Part shown: positions 39,957-51,631 of the stretch, piece by piece
How positions within the stretch are numbered: the first letter of the stretch is position 1
Layout of the letters: each line of letters begins with the position of its first letter
Assembly (NCBI GenBank): GCA_037783545.1
Contig: JBBELK010000563.1
Location: forward strand, 1 to 64,000
Reading direction: 5' to 3'
DNA length: 64,000 nucleotides
DNA from: Henricia sp. BOLD:AAB3569
Taxonomy: Eukaryota; Echinodermata; Asteroidea; Spinulosida; Echinasteridae
Notes under the pieces: model-generated
Told to the model about the DNA's origin: nothing
Database searches by the model: none
The model's input: the letters and a program-made list of their open reading frames with translations, nothing else
Translations under genes and position numbers: made by a program

Positions 39957-42563
39957 ACTAGAGCTTCGCGTTTGTGTTTTTTACAAACGCAAGGTGATCG
40001 GGTGACATAAACATTAAAATGATGCTGACGACACAGTTTTGAGATTGTTTGAAAACTTGAGTTGTTTGATGTTGAAAAAGTATTGGAATTCTCAAGACAT
40101 GACTCTGACTATTCAACGCTAAAATTGTGTATCTGATGATGTCATAATTGTCAATCTCATCATAACGTTACTATTGTGTGCACAGATTGTTCAAGTATCT
40201 ACTGAAGAACAAGTTTTGACATGTATATGTGGTGAAAGAATCTTTTCAATATCTAACAGTTCTAAATATTTTGTCATTTGAGATCATATTACTGTAGTAT
40301 ATCGCCGTGTGGGGAGTTGGGGTTCAATTGCATCTACAATAAACTGACGCTCCAGTCAACTTGAGTTGCGGTCCACCATGTCCATTTTATTTCCAACACA
40401 GCAACGATTTCCAGCATGACACATTCACAGTTTTCGGGGAGAAGACATATTTACTCTGGTCCGCCGACTAAGGCTAGCCGTACATAATTACACCCAAGAT
40501 ACAACAGCTAAGTCACCAAAAGTAAATGTCCTTGTGCTATCAAGTGTTCATTCAACTTTCCTGGCGATGATGCCACGGAAACTAGCAGTTTTACATCTTC
40601 AAAAGTCCAATTTTGTCTGTTGTAAATCAAGCCCTGCTTATTATGTCTTGTCTGTCTGACTTATCCACTACACGTGCACGTACGTGTATCATTGGCCGTG
40701 TGGCCCAGACATCCTCCTTAAAAAGATACATTATGACCTCTGACCCGAGACAGGCCGCCTAGATACAAGTTCTATTATTAGAAGTCGAGCACTATATATG
40801 GGCGCAAATCGTCAGATTAGTGGAGGCTTGGCATAGCGCCCTCAAACGACTGAGTTAGCTTAATTATCAAGGGACCCAACAAATAATTTCTCCACATTAC
40901 GTAACCACCGTGCACGTGATGACGTCATCAGTGGTATATATGTAGTCATAAAGTCCACATGTGAGGGAACATTTCGTTCCGTAGAACTATGGTCAAATTC
41001 CCTACCACTTTGGCTCTATTTGCATTCAAAGTGCTAAAAAAGTGTACATTTTCGAACCTCTTCCTGTTTGGACCGGAGGTTTGGGTGACACAGGGTCATG
41101 CCATTGTATGATTTGTTCAGTTCATTGCGACCTATCATGCTGTGAAAGAATTGTTCAAGTATCTGTTACGATTCTTGAGATATGAATTTTTGAAATAATA
41201 ACCATTTAATTTTTGTAATTTGACACCTGTGACGATATCATGACGTCACAATGTTGTGCACAAATTGTTCAACAATTTGATAAACATCAAGTTCTTAAAT
41301 GTGGCGAAAGAATCATGCAAATATCTGCTGTAGTTCTCAAGATACAGCATTTTTAAACAATTCAGCTCCAAATTTGCGTATTTTGACATAACATTACGTA
41401 ACTACCGTCCATGTGATGACGTCACCAATGGTATATTCACACATGTGTGGAAACATTTCGTTCCGTAGAAATATGGTCAAATTCACTACCACTTTGAATC
41501 CATTTGCATTCAAAACGCTTAAAAAAATGCACATTTTCGAACAACTTCCGGTTTGGACCGGAAGTAGGCGTCACACAGGGGTCATGACATTGTATGATTT
41601 GTTCAGTTCATTTAGACTGATCATGTTGTGAAAGAATTGTTCAAGTATCTATTACGGTTCTTGAGATATGAATTTTGGAAATAATAACCTTTGAATGTTT
41701 GTAATTTGACACCTGATGACGTCATGATTACGTCACACTTGATGCCGTCATGATACTGTACATTCTGGTGAAAGTCTGCCGTAGGGCCTATGTCTGTATC
41801 TAATTTACTAACGATTCAGCTTGGTTTGATAGGCATTGTTGCTGGCAAGTGTAAAAACTGAGATTCTCAGTTTCGTTGAACTTTGACCTCCAATTGACCC
41901 CAGAAGGAAGGGTCAGATGAAAATGCCCACACAAAGAAAATTGTAGAACAGAATGTCATCTATAAACCTGCCAAATACGAAGATCCTGGGTCACGTGGTT
42001 TTCAAGACGGAAGCATTTTAAAATATGCATATTTTGGTTTTTTGGGGGTGTAATTTGATACTTGATGACGTCACGATGACGTCACGCTTGATGCCATCAT
42101 AATATTATACACGCTGGTGAAAGTCTGCCATAGGACCTATGCCTGTACCTAGTTACTTAAAGATTCAGCTTGGTTTGATGGGCATTGTTGCTCAATAAGT
42201 GCAAAAATTGAGATTTTCGTTTTCGTTGAACTTTGACCTCAGATTTACCCCAGAAGGAAGGGTCAGATGAAAATGCCCACACAAAGAAAATTGTAGGCCA
42301 TGATCTTATCTATAAGCCTGCTAAATACGAAAATCATGGGTCACGTGGTTTTCCAGACGGAAGCATTTTAAAACATGCATATTTTAGTCATTTTTGGGTT
42401 GTAATTTAATACCCGATGACGTCACAATGACGTCACACTTCAATGCACACCTTCACATTGGGATTGATGTTCCTACCAAGTTTCAAGTTGATAGCTTGAA
42501 CCGTTTTAAAGAAAAGCTCTGGAAACGTTTGAGTGGAAAAAGAAGAAGAAAAAAAACAAAAAA
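39957..42563 (+). repeat. Block X
   Basis: A 2.6-kb unit starting ACTAGAGCTTCGCGTTTGTG with a GCGTTTGT/ACAAACGC stem-loop. It contains several diverged submodules bearing GATGACGTCAC, GGAAGGGTCAGATGAAAATG and GGGTCACGTGGTTTTC, and ends in GAAAAAGAAGAAG and A-runs. It is repeated in the same orientation as X' at 51632-54237. Confidence 0.9.
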
Positions 42564-43104
42564 ACTAGAGCTACGTCTGTTCTATGAACAGATCGTAGGG
42601 CTTTTTCACATTTTTTTGCATGCTTACCTTGTAAAATTAGATCTTGTTAACATATCAACTATTTAACTTAAAAAAATATTAACCTTCAATGCGTTACCTT
42701 TAAAGGACTGATGACGTAATCAATGTTTTAACAACTCAGACATGTTTGGTGGTCGACGTACTCTATAAGCACCACTATGGGCTAATTTGCGCAAACATTG
42801 CTATGAAAGGGTCATTTTAAGATTTGTTAATTTCGCCGCTAGAGGGCGCATTTTTTGGAAAGCATTTACCTTAGACACTAACACTGCCAACCCGATCTCG
42901 GCATCGTTGACCACTTTTACAAAATAGCAAGGTCAAAGGTCAACACCATATTTTTGAATACCCTACCCTAGTTGAACCATAACACAGTAGACTAGCTCTG
43001 AACACGTTCAAACTACAAGGCAGAGTCTGTTTGACCAATCGGGAATCAGGTCAAAGGTCAAAGCATGTGGGCATCTGAATAATAATCATAATAATAATTA
43101 TGAG

Positions 43105-43420
43105 ATTTTAAACAACTCTGAATGCCGCAATGGGGCGACATTTCGGGAAGACTCTCCCCGGGGACCACCGAAATTTCGGCAAGAGTCACTCAAATTGACA
43201 CCTTATTTTTTTACCCAAAGCTTTCAAAAATGGTTCCAGACCAAAGAGAAACAACTCCAGTCCCAATAAAAATGGTTCTCGACCTAAAAAAAAAAGGTTT
43301 TTGACCTTAACAAAATGATTTTTAAACTCAAAAATATTAGGGCGACACCAAAATGTCGCCCTAATAGAGCGCGTCGCCCTAACATAGCTTTATTACACAC
43401 AAAATGTCGCCCTATCCTAG
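43105..43420. mobile_element. Insertion specific to block Y, GTCGCCCTAAT repeats
   Basis: This sequence is missing at the matching point of block Y' (near 47395-47405). It contains GGGGCGACATTT and AAATGTCGCCCTA in inverted orientation and short AAAATGGTT-type units, resembling the nested element at 8738-8984. Confidence 0.7.
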
Positions 43421-43424
43421 CATT

Positions 43425-43735
43425 CATAGTAATTATATAGCGCACATATCCACCCTGCAGGGTGCTCAAGGCGCTGTTACCATTATTATATCAGGGAATC
43501 ACCAGAACCATTTCGCTTCAACTAGGTGGCTGCTGGTCAGGCGCACAACACTATCAGCAGTTAGATTGTGGCAATCCCTTTAACAGCTTCCCATATATCG
43601 CTTGGGTTTACGAGGCAACTGGGATTAAGTGCCTTGCCCAGGGACACAGACACGTTGGTCGAAGTGGGGTTCGAACCCCCAACCTCTGATTGGGAGTCCC
43701 GCTTCATACCCACTAGACCACACGCGCTCCGTATG
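43425..43735 (-). mobile_element. tRNA-derived SINE (second family), copy 1
   Basis: On the minus strand: A-box-like TGGTCTAGTGGGTATG, B box GGTTCGAACCCC (about 43679-43666), a CTTGGGCAAGGCAC-type core complement, and an end near TATATAGCGCACATATCC. It is shared with Y', so it predates the duplication. Confidence 0.85.
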
Positions 43736-46700
43736 ATGTACACGTGTAAGATGTACACGTTTGCCCGCCATATTGAAACAGGAGGAATTGCTCCTTTTTG
43801 CAAAGGTTCCCGAAGTTACCCGAATGCACGTCCGGACGTTATCGTTAATCGTCGGGTACGATTCGTCATTGTTTCGAAAATTTGAGTTGACGTCGCGTGC
43901 ACTATGCGTGCCTGTGTGCGTGTGTATTTGGTGATGCAACGGATTCAGAACTACTACGCAGTGGCTATAGTTACGGTAACCGTAAAGCGATAATGAATGG
44001 CTATATAGTTACGGGATTACAACAGCAGATTTAAAGTACAATATGGAGCTCTGCTGGGTGATGCAGACAAGGTTTGAATTTGCTTTTAGATGTTAGGCCT
44101 ACATGTATATTAAAATGGCATGTGTAATATATTAATTGTTTATGCATTTTTATTGAATTAACCCGCGCAAATTGACGTCACACTCTGCCAGCGAATAGAC
44201 TACTAAAGTGAAAACGCCACCCTTTATGTGTTGCCATGGTTACTGGATCTACATTAAAACCAGTGAACTGTTTCCCTGCGCTTTACCGATGGACGATTCA
44301 GATTAGCAGCGAATGTTTAGACCCAATTACCATAGTAACTGACGTCACACTTCACCACACTTCACGAAATGATATGTACAAATGTATACTTATTTTTTAG
44401 AAGTAGTTTGGAAGCATGACGATTTCAATCCTCGTGCGCGCTGTCAGTCCGCTTTGCGAGCTTCGTGCGTCCATCGCCCATACTTCATAGGAACGCGTAC
44501 AATACACACGGCGTACGCGCGTTTTGGAATAGCGTTCAGCGCTTTAAACCCGCGCGGTTAGCTCATGCAGCCCATTGTGTCGTCATTTGCCCATACTTTT
44601 CCAAGTCACGATTTTCAATGCACGATCGTTGGTCTATAGGTTTATAGGTCTGTGCAACACCGTAATTTATGAACGGCGCCCTCTGCCGGTCACGTACGGA
44701 AGTCGACATTTGGTGGCTTATGCATTGTTTTACGCAAATTTTGACTTGGCTGAACTTTGGCCTTTAATTGACCCAGGACGGAGGAATCATATGAAAATGA
44801 CTCCACCCAGCAAATTGTATCCCATTATCTGATCTATAATGTCTGCTAAATATGAAGACCCTGGATCATGTGGTTTTATAGAGGGAAACATTTTAAAAAG
44901 TGCATATTTTGGTAATTTTCATCTGCTGTCTCACGATGTAGTCAGCGAAAAAAGATTGTTAATTTTTAGTTTGTTTTGTTCACATTTGGGATGGAAATCC
45001 GATGTTTACTCGAAAAACTGATATAGGCCTACATATATTTGTCATCAAAGGCAGAAATCAGAGCACATAATTTGTTAAGATTGAAAAGAGTTTGGCCAAG
45101 AAGGAACAATTTCGTAATTATATTTGTTGAAGATGGTTCAATAAAATGCTGACAATGACTTAATGATATCAGGCCTATATTAAGCTTTGCACCTTACTAA
45201 ACCTAAAAGGAAGAAAACAAACATTGGAATGAATGCTTCACGGCAAAACTACGACATTCCCTCAATAACATACAATTACTTTCTTGTAGAGAGTGGACTC
45301 TCTTAAATAAAACTGAAATAACATAAAAGATTGTATCCTTTTGTTAAACCATCTTCTGTAGAATTACACGTCCGTGGTAGACACAGTTAAAAGTTACCGT
45401 GTCACCGTCTCGGTCGACGCCGTGTCACACAGGGCACACGGAATAGACAGCTACGGTAAAGATTTATTTGTACGACGTTTGCTCGCATTGAGAACGGTCA
45501 AATCTAAGACTAGGCCCCTGGCATAACACTGGTCACTGCTCAGTCAACCGAAAACATAATGACATGATCATGGTGTCATTTTAAAGAGGAGATTCAACCC
45601 TAACAGATGATATCTCCCGTTCATTCATACGCGCCCTACTTTAGTTACAATTAGCAATAATATCTCGGTTTCGTTTTTTTAAATCCACCCTGTATATACG
45701 GAAATGTTGACTTGGCTGAACTTTGGCCTTCAATTGACCCAGGAAGGAAGGGTCAGATGAAAATGAGTACACAAAGCAAATTGTAGCGCAGGATCTGATA
45801 TATAATGTCTGCTATTTATGAAGACCCTGGGTCATGTGGTTTTATAGAGGGAAACATTTTACGAAATGCATTTTTGGCTAATTTTTATGACGAAAATCCA
45901 CTTTTTGGCCAATTTTAAATAATTATAATTACGTAATCATTGACGTCATGGTGATGTTCTACATGGTGGTGGAAGTTTGTGATGGGGCCCATGCCTGTAC
46001 CTAGTTTTATGAAAATCAAGCGTACTTTAATAGCTAAAATTGCTATATAAGTACACAAAAACACAACAAATGTGAATTTTGAAATGGCTGAACTTTGACC
46101 TTCGATTGACCCAGGAAGGAAGGGGCAGATGAAAATGACTACACAAAGGAAATTGTAGCCCAGGATCTGATCTATAATGTCTGCTAAATATGAAGACCCT
46201 GCGTCATGTGGTTTTATAGAGGGAAACATTTTACGAAATGTATTTTTGGCTCATTTTTATGACGAAAATCCACTTTTTGGCCAATTTTAAATAATTATAA
46301 TTACGTAATCATCGACGTCATGGTGATGTTCTACATGGTGGTGGAAGTTTGTGATGGGGCCCATGCCTGTACCTAGTTTTATAAAGATCAAGCGTAGTTT
46401 AATAGGTAATATTGCTTCATAAGTACACAAAATACAAACAATGTGATTTTGGAATTGGCTGAACTTTGACCTTCGATTGACCCAGGAAGGAAGGGTCAGA
46501 TCAAAATGCCTACACTAAGAACATTGTAGGCTAGGATCTGATCTATATGTCTACCAAATATGAAGACCCTGCGTCACGCGGTTTTGGCAAGGGAATCATT
46601 TTAAAATGTGCATATTTTGGTCATTTTCGGCTTTTTAGGCATTTTTAAACTATTGTAATGACGTCACTGATGACGTCACAATGAAGCCATTCTTGAGTGC

Positions 46701-47404
46701 ACACCTCTTATACTATGTCTTTGATGTGACCAAGTTTGGTTAAGATCAATGTTTGGGAACACCCTTAAAAAGCGCCGACAACGCCTATGCGCTTTGTCTA
46801 TGGGAAAAAATCAGAAGAAAACGGAAAAAAAAAAAAACTAGAGCTACGTCTGTTCTATGAACAGGGCGTAGGGCTTTTTCACATTTTTTTACTTGAAAAA
46901 TGAGCATGCTTACCTTGTAAAATTAGATGTTGTTAAAATATCAACTATTTAACCTAAAATATTAACCTTTAATGCGTTACCTTTAAAGGACTGATGACGT
47001 AATCAATGTTTTAACTACAGACACGTTTGGTGGTCGACGTACTCTATAAGCACCACTATGGGCTAATTTGCGCAAACATTGCTATGAAAGGGTAATTTTA
47101 AGATTTGTTAATTTCGCCGCTAGAGGGCGCATTTTTTGGAAAGCATTTACCTTAGACACTAACACTGCCAACCCGATCTCGGCATCGTTGACCACTTTTA
47201 CAAAATAGGTTTATTTAAATGCACTTCCGGTAGAGCAAGGTCAAAGGTCAACACCATAGTTTTGAATACCGTACCCTAGTTGAACCATAACACAGTAGAC
47301 TAGCTCTGAACACGTTCAAACTACAATCAGAGTCTGTTTGACCAATAGGTCAAACAGTCAAAGGTCAAAGCATGTTGGCATCTGAATAATAGTGATGAGA
47401 TTTA

Positions 47405-47700
47405 TATAGCGCACATATCCACCCAGCAGGGTGCTCAAGGCGCTGTTACCATTATTACCGCTGCCATCAGGGAATCACCAGAACCATTTCGCTTCAACTA
47501 GGTGGCTGCTGGTCAGGCGCACAACACTATCAGCAGTTAGATTGTGGCATTCCCCTTAACAGCTTCCCATATATCGCTTGGGTTTACGAGGCAACTGGGA
47601 TTAAGTGCCTTGCCCAGGGACACAGACACGTTGGTCGAAGTGGGGTTCGAACCTCCAACCTCTGATTGGGAGTCCCGCCTCATATCGACTAGACCACACG
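47405..47700 (-). mobile_element. tRNA-derived SINE (second family), copy 2
   Basis: The Y' counterpart of 43425-43735, with B box GGTTCGAACCTCC-type sequence around 47643-47655 and the same A-box region. It was probably copied with the block rather than inserted again. Confidence 0.85.
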
Positions 47701-47744
47701 CGTAAGATGTACACGTTTGCCCGCCACATTGAAACAGGAGGAAT

Positions 47745-47887
47745 AGAGCTTCTGCACCGGCGGCCATGACAGGGGGCAGGTTTTCTTATTTAAATGATGT
47801 GACAATGGAACCACAAAACACCTACTCATGCTTGTCACACAGTGACAATGTGACTGTCCCCTGTCATGGCCGCCGTGCAAAGGCTCT
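47745..47887. mobile_element. 143-bp MITE, AGAGCYTYTGCAC ends
   Basis: Inverted ends (AGAGCTTCTGCACCGGCGGC and AGAGCCTTTGCACGGCGGCC on the other strand) continue to CATGACAGGGG. AT is present on both sides. The matching site in block Y (near 43787) is uninterrupted, so this is a real insertion. Confidence 0.9.
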
Positions 47888-48429
47888 ATTGCTCCTTTTT
47901 GCAAATGTTCCCGAAGTTACCCGAATGCACGTCCGGACGTTATCGTTAATCGTCGGGTATGATTCGTCATTGTTTCGAGAATTTCAGTTGACGTCGCGTG
48001 CACTATGCGTGCCGCTGCGTGTGTATTTGGTGATGCAACGGATTCAGAACTACTACGCAGTGGCTATAGTTACGGTAACCGTAAGGCGATAATGAATGGC
48101 TATATAGTTACGGGATTACAACAGCAGATTAAAAGTACAATATGGAGCTCAGCTGGGTGATGCAGACAAGGTTTGAATTTGCTTTTAGATGCTAGGCCTA
48201 CATGTATATTAAAATGGCATGTGTAATATATTAATTGTTTATGAATTTTTATTATTTTTTTTAGAAGTAGTTTAGAAGCATGACAATTAATACTCGTGCG
48301 CGCTGTCAGTCCGCTTTGCGAGCGTCGTGCGTCCATCGCCCATACTTCATAGGAACGAGTACAATACACACGGCGTACGCGCGTTTTGGAATAGCCGTGA
48401 GCGCTTTAAACCCGCGCTGTTAGCTCATG

Positions 48430-48783
48430 TAGACTGGTTCCCGTCCACATATTCCAAGCAGGAGAATATAAGGACAGGTAAAGGGCGCTTCTCCTTGTTC
48501 TGTAATTGGTCGTCTTTGCGCGTGCGCATTTTTTTTTTTTTTATATTTAAAAATTGGTTAAGCCCCCTTGCTTTAGGCAATGTACTTTATTTACATAATT
48601 GGATATGTTCGACACGCACAGCCAAGTTACAAATGTCAATGCAAAAACCTGCGCACTTACTAAAAAAATAAAAATAATAATAATCACGTGACGGGCAGAA
48701 TTCTGCCCGTCATGGCTGCCCTTTACCGATCCCTATATTTTCGCAATAAGCGAACCAATCTATAGGGATCGGGAACCAATCTA
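48430..48783. mobile_element. 354-bp MITE with 10-bp target duplication
   Basis: Ends TAGACTGGTTCCCG and the complement CGGGAACCAATCTA. TTAGCTCATG is duplicated at 48420-48429 and 48784-48793; the empty site in block Y has one copy (44558-44567). The interior has a GGGCAGAATTCTGCCC palindrome and ATAGGGATCGG/CGATCCCTAT arms near the right end. A second copy lacking the left end lies at 62488-62793. A 9-10-bp duplication is typical of Mutator-like elements; this assignment is tentative. Confidence 0.92.
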
Positions 48784-48863
48784 TTAGCTCATGCAGCCCA
48801 TTGTGTCGTCATTTGCCCATACTTTTCCAAGTCACGATTTTCAATGCACGATCGTTGGTCTAT

Positions 48864-49085
48864 TGATCACGTTCAAATGACGTCACTTCCTACAACACGT
48901 GTACAAATTGCCACGTGCATCATGATTTTGAGCGTATTTTTGGTTGACGCGCATCGATTGCGCCGTATTTCGAACAACACACGCGCGTGTTTGGAACATG
49001 TTCCAGCGTGTGCGTGCGCGTACTTGATAGCGTTTAATACGCAGTAGCATTTCTTCCTACGAAGATGGCGTCTGTGAACGTGATC
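48864..49085. mobile_element. About 222-bp insertion with GATCACGTTC ends
   Basis: Inverted GATCACGTTC/GAACGTGATC ends flank a stretch absent from block Y (site near 44634). TAT is present at both borders. The interior resembles 31990-32190 in complement (ACAAATTGCCACGTGCATCA, TTGAGCGTATTTT, TTCCTACGAAGATGG). Confidence 0.85.
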
Positions 49086-51319
49086 TATAGGTTTATAGGT
49101 CTGTGCATCACCGTAATTTATGAATGACGCCCTCTGCCGGTCACTTACAGAAGTCGACATTTGGTGGCTTATGCATTGTTTTACGCAAATTTTGACTTGG
49201 CTGAACTTTGGCCTTTAATTGACCCAGGACGGAGGAATCATATGAAAATGACTCCACCAAGCAAATTGTAGCCCATGATCTGATATATAATGTCTGCTAA
49301 ATATGAAGACCTTGGATTATGTGGTTTTATAGAGGGAAACATTTTAAAAGTGCATATTTTGGTAATTTTCATCTGCTGTCTCACGATGTAGTCAGCGAAC
49401 AAATATTGTTAATTTTTAGTTTGTTTTGTTCACATTTGGGATGGAAATCCGATGTTTACTCGAAAAACTGATATAGGCCTACATATATTAGTCATCAAAG
49501 GCAGAAATCAGAGCACATAATTTGTTAAGATTGAAAAGAATTTGGCCAAGAAGGAACATTTTCTTAATTATATTTGTTGAAGATGGTTCAATAAAATCCT
49601 GACAATGACGTGATGATATCAGGCCTATATTAAGCTTTGCACCTTACTAAACCTAAAAGGAAGAAAACAAACATTGGAATGAATGCTTCACGGCAAAACT
49701 ACGACATTCCCTCAATAACATACAATTACTTTCTTGTAGAGTGGACTGTCTTAAATAAGACTGAAATAACATAAAATATTGTATCCTACTCACATGTCCT
49801 TTTGTTAAACCATCTTCTGTAGAATTACACGTCCGTGGTAGACACAGTTAAAAGTTACCGTGTCATCGTCTCGGTCGACGCCGTGTCACACAGGGCACAC
49901 GGAATAGACAGCTACGGTAAAGATTTATTTGTACGACGTTTGCTCGCATTGGGAACGGTCAAATCTAAAACTAGCTAGGCCCCTGGCATAACACTGGTCA
50001 CTGCTCAGTCAACCGAAAACATAATGACATGATCATGGTGTCATTTTAAAGAAGAGGAGATTCAACCCTAACAGATGATATCTCCCGTTCATTCATACGC
50101 GCCCTACTTTAGTTACAATTAGCAATAATATCTCGGTTTCGTTTTTTAAAATCCACCCTGTATATACGGAAATGTTGACTTGGCTGAACTTTGGCCTTCA
50201 ATTGACCCAGGAAGGAAGGGTCAGATGAAAATGAGTTCACAAAGCAAATTGTAGCGCAGGATCTGATCTAAAATGTCTGCTATTTATGAAGACCCTGGGT
50301 CATGTGGTTTTATAGAGGGAAACATTTTACGAAATGCATTTTTGGCTAATTTTTATGGCGAAAATCCACTTTTTTGCCATTTTTAAATAATTATAATTAC
50401 GTAATCATTGACGTCATGGTGATGTTCTACATGGTGGTGGAAGTTTGTGATGGGGCCCATGCCTGCACCTAGTTTTATGAAAATCAAGCGTACTTTAATA
50501 GCTAAAATTGCTTCATAAGTACACAAAAACACAACAAATGTGAATTTTGAAATGGCTGAACTTTGACCTTCGATTGACCCAGGAAGGAAGGGTCAGATGA
50601 AAATGCCTACACAAGGAACATTGTAGCCCATGATCTGATATATATGTATGCAAAATATGAAGACCCTGGGTCATGTGGGTTCATACAGGGAAGCGTTTTA
50701 CGAAATGCATATTTTGGTAATTTTCATGATAAAAATCCACTTTTGTGCCATTTTAAAATTATTATAATTACGTAATCATTGACGTCATGGTGACGTTCTA
50801 CATGGTGGTGGACGTTTGTGATGGGGCCCATGCCTGTACCTAGTTTTATGAAAATCAAGCATGGTTGAATAGCTAATATTGCTTCATAAGTACAAACAAA
50901 TACAAAAAATGTGATTTTTGAATTGGCTGAACTTTGACCTTCGATTGACCCAGGAAGGAAGGGTCAGATGAAAATGCCTACACTAAGAACATTGAAGCTC
51001 ATGATCTGATCTAAATGTTTGCCAAATATGAAAACCCTGGGTCATGTGGTTTGGGCAAGGTCACCATTTTAAAAAGTACATATTTCGGCATTTTTCCGCT
51101 TTTTAGGCATTTTTAAAGTGTTATAATGACGTAACTGATGACGTCACAATGAAGCCATTCTTGGGTGCAGACCTCTTATACTATGTCTTTGATGTCACCA
51201 AGTTTGGTTAAGATCAATGTTTGGGAACAACCTGAAAAAGCGCCGACAACGACCATGCGCTTTGTCTATGGGAAAAAAATCAGAAGAAGAAGAAGAAATA
51301 AACGGAAAAAAAAAAAAAA

Positions 51320-51410
51320 AATCAAAACGAAAACAAAGGCTTTTTCGTCCTAAACGAAAAAGCCAAAAATCAGAACGAAAACAAAGGCTTTTTCGTCCTA
51401 AACGAAAAAG
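51320..51410 (+). repeat. Duplicated stem-loop, GGCTTTTTCGT/ACGAAAAAGCC
   Basis: Two tandem copies of an 11-bp perfect stem with a CCTAA loop, each preceded by an A-rich AACGAAAACAAA segment, at the 3' end of block Y'. The reading frame across it is Lys/Arg-rich low complexity and is not credible as protein. Confidence 0.85.
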
Positions 51411-51429
51411 CCAAAAAAAGACAAAGAAA

Positions 51430-51631
51430 TCGTACAATAGTAATATGTGATCGGAAAAAGTTCCGATCACCTAAAAAAAAAAAGACAAAGAAATCGTACG
51501 AGAGTAATAGGTGATCGGGCTGTTGTCCCGATCACCTAAAAAAAAGACAAAGAAATCGTACAATATCAATAGGTGATCGGAATGAGTTCCGATCACCTAA
51601 ACAAAAAAGACAAAGAACCAATACAACATCA
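51430..51631 (+). repeat. Stem-loop array, GTGATCGG/CCGATCAC
   Basis: Three units of about 65 bp, each AAAAAGACAAAGAAATCGTAC, a short spacer and a hairpin (GTGATCGGAA to TTCCGATCAC, or GTGATCGGG to CCCGATCAC), then ACCTAAAAAA. The hairpin sequence varies while pairing is kept. Confidence 0.9.

Larger units (their letters stand above)
42564..46836 (+). repeat. Block Y
   Basis: 4.27 kb starting ACTAGAGCTACGTCTGTTCT with a CTACG.CTGTTC/GAACAG.CGTAG stem-loop and ending in an A-tract. It is duplicated directly as Y' (46837-51290). It contains a SINE at 43425-43735, an insertion specific to this copy at about 43105-43420, and at least three diverged GGAAGGGTCAGATGAAAATG submodules. Confidence 0.92.
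46837..51290 (+). repeat. Block Y' (direct duplicate of Y)
   Basis: It follows Y in the same order and orientation, with a few percent substitution by eye, and differs by three inserted elements (47745-47887, 48430-48783, 48864-49085). It lacks the insertion at 43105-43420 and a stretch corresponding to 44160-44390. Confidence 0.92.

Noticed and set aside
43568-43885. 105-codon plus-strand frame containing VEVGFEPPTSDWESRFIPTR
   Set aside because: It reads antisense through the tRNA-derived SINE; such peptides are a common artefact of this SINE type.
51165-51470. Lys/Arg-rich frame resembling a nuclear localisation peptide
   Set aside because: It is the A-rich end of block Y' plus a duplicated hairpin; low complexity only.
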